64,000 nucleotides of DNA from Epiperipatus broadwayi. Its lineage: Eukaryota; Onychophora; Udeonychophora; Euonychophora; Peripatidae. The DNA is taken from assembly GCA_028023455.1 (NCBI GenBank), contig JAQFVV010006221.1, positions 3,257,098 through 3,321,097 of the forward strand, written 5' to 3'. Shown here piece after piece: positions 11,661 to 22,699 of the stretch. Numbering within the stretch: position 1 is the first letter of the stretch; every line of letters begins with the position of its first letter. The notes beneath the pieces are model-generated. The model did no database searches. It saw only the letters and a program-made list of their open reading frames with translations, and was not told the DNA's origin. The translations under genes and the position numbers were made by a program.

Positions 11661-14339
11661 GCAATAAATTCTGAATTGGGTGAAAATTTATATCAATTAA
11701 TGTATAATTTTAAGAATATTTTCTCTAAAATTCCTGGTATAATAAAGGGATATACCCATAGAATAAAATTGAAGAGTAATGATCCTTTCCATCAAAAGAT
11801 GTACCCAATTCCTTACCAATATAAGGATGAGGTACAGAGTCAAATTGACAAAATGCTAGAGTGGGATATAATTAAGAAATGCCCTTCTCCTTACGTAAAC
11901 CCATTGGTTATTGTAAAGAAGAAGGATGGCAGTATTAGAGTATGCTTGGATGCTCGTATGTTAAATAATGTAACTGTACCAGAACGTGACATTCCTCCAC
12001 CTGTACATGAGCTCTTAACTAAATTTCACAAGAGGTCAATTTTCTCTACATTTGATCTGACAGCTAGTTATTGGCAAATACCACTGCATGAGAGTGATCA
12101 GCAATATACTGCATTTAGATTTCAAGGCCAGTCGTATGTTTTCAGACGGATGCCTTTTGGTCTCATTAATAGTGGTGCTGGCTTGATCAGGTGTTTAGAC
12201 ATGATTTTTTCGAAACAATTGAAAGAGAAAATCATCATGTATGTGGATGATATAGTTATTGCTTCTGATAGTTTACATGAGCATATCCAACATTTAAAAT
12301 TATTTTTTACTGAGTGTCAGATGCAAAATGTTAAAATAAATATGGAAAAATGTTCAATAGCAGCTAAAGAAATTACTTTTCTAGGTCATTTAATAAATGA
12401 GCATGGAATCCAGCCCCATCCTGAAAAGATTGCAGCTATTCAACGTTTTCCCATCCCAAAAACAGTAAAACAGTTAAAATCATTTTTCGGATTGTGTAAT
12501 TATTATAATAGGTTTTACAAAAATTTCGCGGAAGATACTATAAACTTATCTAAATTATTAAAGAAATCTGAAAAATGGAAATGGACTATTGAACATGACC
12601 ATGAATTTAATATGATTAAAAGTAAATTTCTAAAACACGTAATTTTAATGTATCCTGACTTTAGTAAAACATTTTATGTGCAGACAGATAGTAGTTACTA
12701 TGGTCTGGGAGTAGTGTTGTATCAGCTCGATGAGGATCAGGTACCTCATGTGTTGTACTTCTTAAGCCGTCATTTAAGAGGTGCTGAGTTGAATTACACT
12801 ATTACTGAAAAGGAAACCCTAGCTGTTGTTTGGGCTTTTCAGAAATTACGCCAATTTTTATTGGGATCAGAAGTAATTGTGTTGACCGACCATAGAAGCT
12901 TGGAGTTTTTGAACAAAAGCTACCTCAGTAATGAGAGACTTGTTAGGTGGAGCTTGTATCTCCAGCAGTTCAACTATAGAGTTATCTATATTGAAGGGAG
13001 ACAGAATATCCCTGCTGATATTCTTAGCCGCCACCCTATTTGTCTGTTATCCCAACATCCTAATGCTCAAAATATAATTATTAGTAGTGTGGATGTAGAC
13101 AGGGATGAATCTATAGTAGATGATTATAATAATCTTACTATGATTCAAGGTCAGGATCATAAATTAAATAGAATCATGACTATCTTAAATAATCATGATA
13201 ATAAAAACAGTAAGAATAAAACTATTAAAAGGATTTTTAGCAAGTATAAGATGTATCAGAATTTACTTATGTACAATTTAAGTTCAAATCAGGGGGAATC
13301 ATGGAGGATAGTTGTTCCTGACTCCATGATTGACAAATTAATTATGTATGTACATTGTAGTTATGGTCACTACGGTGCACCAAAGATTATGTACGTATTA
13401 AAATCTATTTTTTATTGGGATAAAATGTATAAGCGTGTCATAAGGAAAATTAAAACATGTTCTACTTGCTTGAAATCTAAATATTGTAACAAATCATATG
13501 TTGGGGTGATGCAGCCAATTATTCCAAATCAAGTTAATGAATTGTTGGCTATTGACTTTTATGGGCCTTTACCACCATTTAAGCAACAGAAATTTATTTT
13601 AGTAGCCTATGATGTATTCAGTAAGTTTGTAGCAGCATATCCTGTGCCTAAAACTAGTGCACATTTTGTTATAAAATGCATGATGAATTATCAGTTTCCA
13701 TTAGTAGGAAAACCAAAAATTATATTGACAGATCATGCTACTGCTTTTATATCGAATAGATGGAATGAGTGGATTCAAGGGCAAGACCTCAAACATGTTA
13801 TGAGCTCCATAAGAAACCCTCAATCTAATCCATGCGAACGTGTTATGCGGGAGCTTAGTCGATTGTTTAGGGTGTATGTAGCTGATAATCATAAGAAGTG
13901 GGTGCAAAAACTCCCTGAGGTTATTAACTATATTAATAGTACGTATAATGAGTCCACTGGTTTCACTCCTATTCGTTTGCATTATGGGAAACATGAGCCC
14001 TTATTAATTAGAACGCCTATCCCGATTGTAAGAGAACCAATTGATAGGGATGAGGATAATAATCAAGCTAAAGTAAAGCTTCATATTATGGGTGCTAAAA
14101 GAGTAAAGAAAGCCCATAATAAACCACATCCATTTAAAATTAATGATTTAGTTCTGGTTAGAACACCCCATGTTAGCAACCTACAAAGAAATCAATTTAA
14201 AAAATTTCTTAGTCTATATGAAGGTCCATATAGAATATCCTGCAAAGTAGGAGAGAATGCGTTTATGTTAACCACACCAGATGGGGAAAAGGGAACTTAT
14301 AATGCAAGGAGCCTGATTCCATTTCCATCTGAGATGTGA
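11661..14339 (+). CDS. Pol: reverse transcriptase, RNase H, integrase
   Basis: About 890 residues in the same frame as the protease. Counting from 11676, RT occupies about 30-260 with the active-site Y-V-D-D at 189-192. RNase H occupies about 330-455 with the T-D-S Asp at 338, the T-E-K-E Glu at about 380 and the T-D-H Asp at 405. Integrase begins with a zinc-binding H560, H565, C595, C598 set (HX4H X29 CX2C); its core has D627, D686 and E721 (34 residues between the last two), then a C-terminal region to about 885. No chromodomain was seen. All key residues are present, so the enzyme looks intact apart from the upstream TAA. It copies the RNA to DNA and inserts it in the genome. Confidence 0.95.
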   Translation, partial: AINSELGENLYQLMYNFKNIFSKIPGIIKGYTHRIKLKSNDPFHQKMYPIPYQYKDEVQSQIDKMLEWDIIKKCPSPYVNPLVIVKKKDGSIRVCLDARMLNNVTVPERDIPPPVHELLTKFHKRSIFSTFDLTASYWQIPLHESDQQYTAFRFQGQSYVFRRMPFGLINSGAGLIRCLDMIFSKQLKEKIIMYVDDIVIASDSLHEHIQHLKLFFTECQMQNVKINMEKCSIAAKEITFLGHLINEHGIQPHPEKIAAIQRFPIPKTVKQLKSFFGLCNYYNRFYKNFAEDTINLSKLLKKSEKWKWTIEHDHEFNMIKSKFLKHVILMYPDFSKTFYVQTDSSYYGLGVVLYQLDEDQVPHVLYFLSRHLRGAELNYTITEKETLAVVWAFQKLRQFLLGSEVIVLTDHRSLEFLNKSYLSNERLVRWSLYLQQFNYRVIYIEGRQNIPADILSRHPICLLSQHPNAQNIIISSVDVDRDESIVDDYNNLTMIQGQDHKLNRIMTILNNHDNKNSKNKTIKRIFSKYKMYQNLLMYNLSSNQGESWRIVVPDSMIDKLIMYVHCSYGHYGAPKIMYVLKSIFYWDKMYKRVIRKIKTCSTCLKSKYCNKSYVGVMQPIIPNQVNELLAIDFYGPLPPFKQQKFILVAYDVFSKFVAAYPVPKTSAHFVIKCMMNYQFPLVGKPKIILTDHATAFISNRWNEWIQGQDLKHVMSSIRNPQSNPCERVMRELSRLFRVYVADNHKKWVQKLPEVINYINSTYNESTGFTPIRLHYGKHEPLLIRTPIPIVREPIDRDEDNNQAKVKLHIMGAKRVKKAHNKPHPFKINDLVLVRTPHVSNLQRNQFKKFLSLYEGPYRISCKVGENAFMLTTPDGEKGTYNARSLIPFPSEM

Positions 14340-15145
14340 GTTGTAATTTTAAAATAATATGTATAAATATTTTAATGTCATGTTTAAATATAATGTTTGA
14401 CATAAAGAAAGTAATTTATTATATGATAAATTAGCATAGTGAATAAAGTTTTAGTTGAAGAAATTTACAAAATATGTAAATGATATTTTAAGAAGAAATA
14501 AGTTTTGTCATAATGACTAAGTAGAAATGGAATTAGCTATTGAAGTAAATATATTTTAAACAAGAAGTTAAATAATAGAGTTAAAGAGTATAAAACTCAT
14601 ATGTTTAAAGTATATATAATTAAATCTTATAAAAGATTAATTTGTATTAAGGTAGTGATCATGAAAGAGATCAATCTTAAAAGATGAAGTTAATCATTTT
14701 AAAAGAGAAATATATAGATTTGCTGAATAATAATCTATAAGATTGCTAATGAAGTTAGCAATAAGTTATAAATAAAATACATAGAGTAATTTAAAATATA
14801 GTATTAACTATAATAATATGTATTTTTAGTAGCTTATGTAAAAGGTGTATTTAAGAGAATTTAAATACTTAATATTTGTAGAAATATTAGGGAAATGAAA
14901 GTAACCTAATTAAGAGATAAGTAAAGAGAAGTGAAACTTAATTTAGGAAGTAAAGAAGTCATTGTAGTTTATTTAAAAGTGTTTTCTTAGTGAAATTTAA
15001 GATGATATTTAATGCTTTATGAAACTTTGTGATAAAGTAATGTGTTATGATATTTAAATGATGAGAAAGATAAAATTGATAAATGTGGAGTAAAGATGTT
15101 AAAGATGAAGGTTAAATTTAAAATTTTATCTGAAGGGAGGGAATA
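14340..15145 (+). other. 3' internal untranslated region with polypurine tract
   Basis: About 0.8 kb of AT-rich sequence after pol with no long frame and no env-like product. It ends in the polypurine tract GAAGGGAGGGAA at 15132-15143, two bases before the 3' LTR starts at TGTGCCC. The tract would prime plus-strand DNA synthesis. Confidence 0.8.
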
Positions 15146-16028
15146 TGTGCCCTTTTGTATGGGTCACCATTTAAGTTTTGTGCTAATTTAATAGAAAATT
15201 TTAAATTTAAGAAGTATTTTAAAAGTGTGATGTTGACTTTGCTTGTGGTAATGTTACCATAAGTTTAATTAGAGTAATCTATGAGTATTTGGTATGTGAA
15301 TTGTGTTGGTATTGAGAAGATATTAAAAATGATGATGATTATGATGTAATACTGCATTAATAAATTTAATAACAAATATTTGAAGCTAAAGTATTTAAAA
15401 GACCAGTTAAAATTAAACAAAGATATTTTTAATTTGAAATATATGTTAAAAGTGAATAAAAATATTTTAGATTATAAGTATTTAAATTGAGATTAATATT
15501 TGATTTTAATCATATCAAATAATTATTTTAAAATCTGATATAATATCTTATTTATTTTTAAAAAATAAATATTTATTTTAAAAAAGCAATTGTTAAGTTT
15601 ATTTTTAGACAAGCGTTCTTGTGTTATAGAGAACAGATGTTATACACACATGCGTGGAAGTTGTCTAATAGAGTTGCATAATTATTTTAAAAAAATCATG
15701 TTATAAAATTTATAAATAATACGTGAGTTATCACGAGATAAAAATAAAGATATTCAATGTAAAATATTAAATTTGATTTTAAAAAATATCGTCTTAAAAA
15801 TATAACGTATTTAAAAATATTTAGTTTATTTTAAATGATCTTATAAAAGTTAAGATTTAAATTAAGTGAGAAATAATATTTCAAAAGAATGTTTAATAGA
15901 TTTAAATAAACGATAAATATTGTTTTGAAAGAATTTGATAAAATATCAAAGTATTAAATAAGTCATTATTTATTTTTAATATTGTGTTGGTAAATATGTA
16001 AATAAGAAATTTTGATTGTTTAAACCTA

Positions 16029-16099
16029 CCAATCAGATAAGGAGTTTCTGGCAGTATATAAGCTGGATTCAATTGTTGAGGAGGGCTCTCTACAATAAA
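16029..16099 (+). promoter_or_regulatory. 3' LTR promoter copy and polyA signal
   Basis: The same CCAAT, TATATAAG (16055-16062) and AATAAA (16094-16099) cluster as in the 5' LTR. In this copy the AATAAA would direct 3' end formation of the element RNA, and the promoter could drive read-out into the flank at 19335. Confidence 0.55.
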
Positions 16100-16291
16100 A
16101 CTTCTAAGTCGTTTGTGCTATTTAAAAAATAGCCAAGTAAATTTATAAACGCTCTTAAAAATCAGTTGTAAAATCATAAGAGTGTTATTGAATAATTTAT
16201 TATATTTTTAAAGTAATGAATATGCAGTAGATATCTTAATAATTCCCTATCGTCTTCTCAATATCGAAACTCAATTTACGTACAAATAATC

Positions 16292-16504
16292 ATGGAAACT
16301 TCACACATCGGAGAAATATATCAGAAACTTTATGCTATAGAAGTAACAGACGCTGGATTAGTACATAAAACTACAAGATGGAGAAAAGTAGTATTTTGGA
16401 CTAAAAATAGTTTTCAAAAGTTAAATTACTATTGTCTATTACTAATAGATATTTTTAAAAAATATAAATATTTCTGTAAAAGAAAGTATTTTGACAAATT
16501 ATAG
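16292..16504 (+). CDS. 70-aa ORF, 3' LTR copy
   Basis: Encodes the same 70-residue protein as 5103-5315. It shares the doubts of the first copy: no recognised family, and its conservation is explained by LTR duplication. Confidence 0.25.
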   Translation: METSHIGEIYQKLYAIEVTDAGLVHKTTRWRKVVFWTKNSFQKLNYYCLLLIDIFKKYKYFCKRKYFDKL

Positions 16505-19334
16505 AAGTAAAATATGTATCTTAAAGAAAGATATAAGATGCAGTAGTAATTTTAAATAAATACTTGCCTCGTTAAGTCTTTATGCTTAAAAGACTAGAGA
16601 TTGATAATTTGAAAAGGCAAATATATTATAAATATGAGTATTTTAAAAAATCGTAATATAATAGAATTATTTTATTAAAGTTATCTAAACGCTGGACGTT
16701 ATAGATGAAGAAATTAATTCTTACCGGAATATGGTATTTATAAATGCGCAAGTAATACATGGATATCCAAATCAAGTTAAACTAAGCCAAGCCAAACTAA
16801 GTTAATTTAAAATAATTGAAGGATAATTTTATAAATTATAACTTAGTTTTGAAATAATAACTTTTTGAATAATATTCTATGAAGAACTGGATCCAGAGAA
16901 TTTATAAACTATTTTTGAATTTTATTTGTTTTCTTGTGGAACTTATTTTATTTTAAAAAAAAGAACGTTATCATTTTTTATTATAAACTTTCAAGAAACA
17001 CGTGATTCAACGGAACAGGAAATAGTGTTTTATTGACTTTATACGGAGGATATTTGTTAGAACTTTTATGGTAGGACAAAAATCGACGCTGGACTATGTA
17101 ATATGATTTTATTTTATTTATTTAACATAAAATTTAAATATTATTAAACTCTTAAAAAGTAGGTTAGGTACATTTATTAAATAGTAACTTAAAAATAATA
17201 TAATAATTAATTACATAAACTTATTTTTATAATTAATATAACACGGAATATTCTAATGAATGTTTATGAGTGAAAATGTGAATGATTTTTATTTTATGAA
17301 GCTGCAAATTCCGAAGAATACTGGATAGCAGAATGGACATTATTATTATTATGGTAAAAAATATTGTATAATGATTTTTAATGAATTTAATATGTTTTTC
17401 TTTAGATCAACTGAATATTATGTTGTTGTAGAATGAATGGATAAATATTTTATGAAAACACATACATTATATTGGCAACGAACTTTATTAAAATATGCAT
17501 AATTTTTTAATTTATAATATAAACATGATACAACATTACGTAAAGGCTTAGAAATAATTATATGATTCTTTCGTAAATAATTTTGATATTTTTTATTTAT
17601 GCTTAGTATTAAAATGATGTTTATTATTTATCTAAGTAATTATTTTATTTTTGCAATTTAGAAAAGGATTTTAAAAGTCTATATTTTTGTGTATTTTGTT
17701 TATTGAATAAGTTAAGTTACGTTATGAGTAGAAGCCTATATTTAGATTGAAAAGTTTACTAAGTATAGACAATATAGTATGAGTAATTTGGATAATGAAT
17801 ATTTTATTTGAAGTTGATATTTGTTTTCCGGAAAATGTTTTAAATGAGTTTAGAATATGTTTTATAGATAGAAATTTATTAGAAAGGTTAGTAAAGCACA
17901 TAGGGTAAAATAATGATTTTACACAGAAAGGAATCATAAAATTTATCTAATGTAATGTTTTATGAATTTAAAATTGATAAATGATTTAAATATTAATGTT
18001 TGAATAATACAGATATAGAATGCATATTTTATAAAACATATAACAGGAATTACATTAAGTAAAGTATAAGTACAGTCAATTATTTGTTTACATTACAAAG
18101 ACATATTAATTTTATATAAAGCTATTAGGCAATGCTAATAACAAAGTGAATACATGATAATACATTATAAATGATATTTAATTAATGTAGTTATTTAATA
18201 GGTAGAGCTACATTATGTACACATGCTACATAAATAGTCTTGACATATTGTTATTTGTAGTAATTAAAGTACAACTATTTATTTAAAATCTAAGTTTAAG
18301 AAAAACACACTGTAATATTATTAATATAGCATTTGAAGGAATGTAAAATTGCTTATTAAGTACATGAGTTAATAACAGTGTAAGCCTCTTATATTTGTAT
18401 TCCTATTTTTATTTTATTTGTTGTCATAAGTTATAAACTGTAAATAGTGTAAATAAATTTTATTTGAAGTTATTGTAAATAAATTTGTTAATTTGTTTTA
18501 AAAGTGTGTCGAGTTTCATTATTTTTCACCTCAGCATTTTGACATCAGATGATTTGAAATAAACATAATATTTGCACAAAATTGAATTTGTTATTATTAT
18601 TTAGAAATGAATACAATATTTGCTTAACATTATTTTATAAGAATTGATTGACATGAACATAAATATTACAATGGTCATAAGATGATTATAATGCACATTA
18701 TAAGAATACAATATTGTTTATTGCCACAGATTATTAAGTATAAGATTTTAATCTATTTTAAAATGAAGATACCATATGAAATAAAAGATATACATATGAT
18801 TGTTTATTCATTTAATGATTGATTATATCATAAAAATAGATGAGATTAAATTACACTCTAAGATTAGTATTATTATTATTATTAAATAAGTTAGGTGTAT
18901 TTAAGTTTGATATAAAATCCCACATCATACTTATTTACATAATTTATTATTATTTTAAAACAACTTAGAAGAACCTGAGATTATTTAATTATATTTTAAG
19001 TTAAAGTTAGGAATTATTTTAGTATTATTAAAGATAATTTATTTCATTTAAAAGCCATAAGAATGCTATAGATGTAGTGGTAAAGTGATAAGGTAGTGGT
19101 AGTATTCTTATGCCATTGAGACAGTATCTTGGGAGATATTGACTCAGTGTAAATCTGCTTATTACTTTGTAACTTTACTTCACAGTCTCATAATTTTAAT
19201 ATATAATTATTTAATTAAGATATGATAATATAAAAGTATATTAAAGATAGATATGCAAATTTTAATGAAGCATAATAATGTAACTGAGCTAGTTGTATTT
19301 TAAACTATTTTATATATCAAGAAGTAAGGGTACA

Positions 19335-19592
19335 ATATATATGATCTATATAGGGAGCACACTTATTGCTCATTATGCAATATTAATAAAGTTATAATTA
19401 ACTTGGTTATTCTTGTATGTTTAACCTTAGCAAACCTTGGCATGACATGGCATAAGTTAGGCATATTAACCATAGATAACCAAATTAATAGAGTGGCAAT
19501 AATTAATTGATAAAAATGTATAAAGCATAAAGATGAGATTTTGTACCCATCCATTCATCATTATGCACCTTCTATATAACCTCATACACTAC
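19335..19592. other. Flank of the retrotransposon
   Basis: AT-rich sequence after the insertion. It begins with the presumed target-site duplication (ATATA) and the bases TATGATCT that also end the contig left of the gap. No gene seen. Confidence 0.5.
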
Positions 19593-20011
19593 TGCCGGAT
19601 TGTTAGTATTGATTTCTTTTAATAAATATATATAAAATGTAGTCATGTTTAATGTCTTATTCATAACTCATTACCATTCAATTAAATATTTTAAATGATC
19701 ATGTTAGTTTAAATCCACATATGCATTATCTAAGCAGCCATAGATGTGTGTGTTTAGATATTTATATACTAATTGAGTCATTTATTCCCTGAGTCTTATG
19801 TTCCACCCTTTTCTACTGCTGGCATGTGAACTAGAAGATTCCGAGTGTAGACTCATATATGTCATTCATAGGGTAGTAAATGTTGGATTATTGGTGAAGG
19901 AGCTGAGGTGCGATCAGATTCAAGGTCTCAACCCCTCATCTAGATCAGCCTTGGTATAATTTGCCAAAGCTTTGGATTTTGTTGCGTGAATGTACAAATA
20001 TGACCATTACA
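19593..20011 (-). repeat. LTR-like repeat, copy 1 (solo LTR candidate)
   Basis: Read on the minus strand this 419-bp segment begins TGTAATGG and ends in CA. It is clearly homologous to 26499-26923 on the plus strand, sharing for example a long match around the phrase GGTGAAGGAGCTGAGGTGCG. TG...CA ends and matching length suggest a solo LTR. No target duplication was found, so the ends are provisional. Confidence 0.5.
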
Positions 20012-20274
20012 ATATATATATAGTTCCTGGGAAAAGAATATGTCATCAGTTTTTCATTTGTATTACTTCAATTGCTAATGATTATAATCTAAGCAATTAG
20101 AAATAATTCATTATAATTATATTATTGCAACTTATTTTTTTACCATTATTATAATTTAAAATTATTACATACAATATATTTTTATAGGTAACTTATTAAT
20201 TTACATATACACACACATAAATATAAACAAAAATTTGGGTAACTTCATGTATACATAAGAATTATGAACATAAT

Positions 20275-20840
20275 CATATCACAGAACATTCTCATTCCAA
20301 ATGTGTTATTCAGAATTATTTTTGCAGGCAGACTCATTAGGAGACATTTTAATAAACTTGTAAATAAATAGGCAAAACTCTCCATACACTAGTGCCACTC
20401 TGTGTCAACCAGAGTAATCAATGGATGCCAGAAGACTTGTGCATAAAATCCCCATCTAGTGCCTACTCATCCAATATTCCCAAACTAGTTTCTGGCTTGT
20501 GGCCTAGGTACAGTGCTCTCAGATCTAAGGCTCCTCACTGACGAAGGCCACAAGCCAGAAACTAGTCTGGGGATATTGGATGAGTAGGCACTAGATGGGG
20601 ATTTTATGCACAAGCCTTCCGGCATCCATTGATTACTCTGGTTGGCATAGGGTAACACAACTGTATGGAGAGTTTTGCCTGTTTAATCACAGCTATGTGC
20701 TAGCATAAATGGTTTAAACTTGTAAATAATTTTACTTTTCATTTATTTGAAAGTTTATTAAAATGTCTTATTATGAGTCTGTCTTCAAAAATAATTCTGA
20801 GCAACGTATTTGAAATGAGAATATTCTGTGATATAATTAA
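20275..20840. repeat. Long inverted repeat with hammerhead at its apex
   Basis: The outer arms (about 20275-20372 and 20740-20840) and the inner arms (about 20372-20504 and 20545-20682) are reverse complements with scattered mismatches, so the unit could fold into a hairpin of more than 250 bp per side. The unpaired centre (20505-20544) contains the 5' part of a hammerhead-like core. The left arm holds, on the minus strand, the second half of the same motif, so the structure looks like two copies of one repeat joined head to head. Terminal duplications were not clear. Confidence 0.8.
20532..20573 (+). ncRNA. Hammerhead-like self-cleaving ribozyme
   Basis: Conserved core seen in order: CTGACGA (20538-20544), stem II GGC-CACAA-GCC (20546-20556), GAAA (20558-20561), a very short stem III built on the palindrome ACTAGT, and the preferred cleavage triplet GTC ending at 20567. 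Stem I pairs TCCTCA (20532-20537) with TGGGGA (20568-20573) in 6 bp including one G-T pair. An extra A follows CTGACGA. Short stem III hammerheads of this sort are known from Penelope-like elements and retrozymes, where they may act as dimers. Cleavage is inferred, not shown. Confidence 0.65.
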
Positions 20841-20919
20841 AATCTTAAACACTACATATTCAAGCAGTAATAAGTTATTTATAAGCTATTGACATTAGTA
20901 AGAATTATGAAATACTTAC

Positions 20920-21080
20920 ATCTAATAAACGAGGTAATCCATGAAGAATGCACAAAATAAAAAATAGAATATAAAGTTTGTGTGTTAACCAAAATGCAGA
21001 AAAACTACTTTTACGAATTTGAGGACACGAGAAAACAAAAATTATGCTTAGAATTATAACTAGAAAAATCCCAGTTAGTC
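20920..21080 (-). CDS. Dual oxidase exon (transmembrane core, last visible)
   Basis: 161 bp read from 21080 to 20920. The acceptor is TTTAG before 21080; the donor is a perfect GTAAGT after 20920. It begins with two bases completing a Gly codon left by the exon at 33274 and codes for 53 residues starting LTGIFLV, ending in phase 0. It carries F-W-L-T-H and L-H-G, whose two His are 13 residues apart, as for the haem ligands of the fifth membrane helix of NOX-family enzymes. The segment joins the membrane core to the FAD and NADPH domains, whose exons are not in view. The match to DUOX is by recognition of the family. Confidence 0.9.
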
Positions 21081-22602
21081 CTAAAGTATATATATAAAAT
21101 AAAATATTTGTATAATATATAAAAAATGTATAACAACTAATTTATATTTTAAATCAGCTGAATATACACTGGCGCTTGAAGAATATACTTTAGAAAAGTA
21201 ACATTAAAAGCATCAACAGTGAATTTAAGATTAAATAAAAATATATAATACACTAAAATATTATATGTACATATTTAAAATTAGTCTGTGGTATAATGAA
21301 ACATAATATAAGTATTGCTAAACACTGTTCCTTTATGCAAACAAAATACATCAAAATATCACAAATCTACAACTTTTGTTGACATGAGTTCTTCAATGTT
21401 GAGATATAAAAAAAGTATTTTAAAAAGCAATAATAGATATTTATTAAAATTCATTTATTAATTATAAAAACAAATTACAACATTTTTTTAAATAACTATC
21501 TGAAAGCGAATTTTGCAGCTATCATAACATCTGATTGGCTGTCAGTTAAGTATTATAATGAGCGCAAAAAGATTTGGCAGTATCTCAATTTATTTCAGTT
21601 TCAACTTTTTGCAAATTGAAAATATTACTTACTGGAGAATGTAATTAATTGTTGCAGTTATCAGAAAGCTATAAAAAGAGTATGTAACAAGTACGTAAGG
21701 CCATTTTTTTTGAGTACATCTCCAGTTGACTTTCATGTTCAATTTCATTAGGAGATCTAGTGTCAGTGCTTCGGTTAATGTCCAGCGCTCATTGAAAATG
21801 TAGTTCACAGGCATAGCTGAACAGACTCACAGAGATTGGGAGACCAAAGCTTGAGGAAACCATATGGATAGCAGCTGAATAAAGAGTTGAGTTTCCAGCG
21901 GCTTTCAAGTGGAGTTACTGGTGGACTATTGCAGATACGGAAGTTGTAAGGGACTTATAGTCGGTCGCAGTGCTACACTACAATGTGTTTGTGTACAGCT
22001 AAACTGGGCCAAAGCCAAGGTGTGCATAAACCTAGCCCATTGTGAACTGCTTTGTAGAAACCAGCCTGAATGTACATCAAGGGAATTGAACATTAGCGAA
22101 CTGTAGAGATAGTGTTGTTACAAACTATTCGCTATTCTGATTACTTAAAATATTGTGAGTCTTTTATTGTATATATTCATTTACTGGCTGCCCAGTCATA
22201 CTTGTGGACACAGCAGAACCATAAAATAAACTTAAATCAGTTTATATATTTTAATGTAAATTGATAATTTAAAGAATTGATATTAATTTTATAGAGCAGA
22301 AATATCTCATTCCCTTCTGAAACTGTAATAAATAATTACATATTATATATGTAATGATGAATACTACTTTTATATTGAATAAATATAAAGTCATGTGATA
22401 ATTACCAAATACACATTTATCCCGTTTAGCTAGGATCAACTGATTCCTCAAAACTCATCTTAAAGTAAGAATATAAAACAAGTGATTATAATGATTTTTT
22501 AGACAAAACAATTTAGCTTATTCCTGTGGATAAAAATTGTGCCATAAATTGTGAATATTGTTTTTAACAAACAGCTTAACCTAGTACTTATATTAATTTT
22601 AA
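21081..22602. other. Intron with a GC-richer unassigned block
   Basis: Mostly AT-rich. From about 21500 to 22230 base composition rises, with a CCAAT-type motif on the minus strand (GATTGGCTG at 21533-21541) and an AATAAA near 22224. It could be a worn solo LTR or another old repeat; no terminal repeats or frame of a known family were recognised. Confidence 0.35.
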
Positions 22603-22688
22603 AAAACCGCTAAAGTACAATATATATATATATATATATATTGTAAAAACCGCTAAAGTACAATATATATATATATATATATATTGTA
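22603..22688 (+). repeat. Tandem duplication of a 43-bp unit with (TA)n
   Basis: Two adjacent copies of a 43-bp unit that begins AAAACCGCTAAAGTACAA and carries a run of TA dinucleotides. It looks like a recent local duplication and a likely length-variable site. Confidence 0.85.
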
Positions 22689-22699
22689 CCTTGTCAATA

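Larger units (their letters stand above)
4001..19334 (+). mobile_element. Giant Ty3/gypsy-type LTR retrotransposon
   Basis: Two near-identical direct repeats (4001-8142, cut by the gap, and 15146-19334) flank about 7.0 kb of internal sequence with a primer binding site, gag, protease, RT-RNase H-integrase and a polypurine tract. The RT-RH-IN order and the gypsy-like RT and integrase motifs place it in the Ty3/gypsy group. The full length would be about 15.4 kb, large mainly because each LTR is about 4.19 kb. No env-like frame follows pol. The LTRs differ by only a few tens of substitutions and small indels by eye over about 4.1 kb, so the insertion is recent. It lies antisense to the DUOX gene. 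Confidence 0.95.
15146..19334 (+). repeat. 3' LTR, complete, 4189 bp
   Basis: Begins TGTGCCC directly after the polypurine tract and ends GGGTACA. It matches 4001-8142 over its whole length beyond the first 42 bases, with small differences such as 1-base indels and scattered substitutions. The following bases ATATATATGATC probably include the target-site duplication, whose left partner lies at the gap. Confidence 0.95.

Noticed and set aside
13701-13994. 97-aa minus-strand frame opposite integrase
   Set aside because: Shadow of the integrase frame.
21909-22106. 65-aa Cys-rich plus-strand frame
   Set aside because: Looked like a small cysteine-rich peptide at first, but has no signal peptide or regular cysteine pattern and lies in a GC-richer repeat-like block.
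22603-22688. Possible CRISPR-like repeat
   Set aside because: Only two copies with no spacer and a eukaryotic context; a plain tandem duplication.
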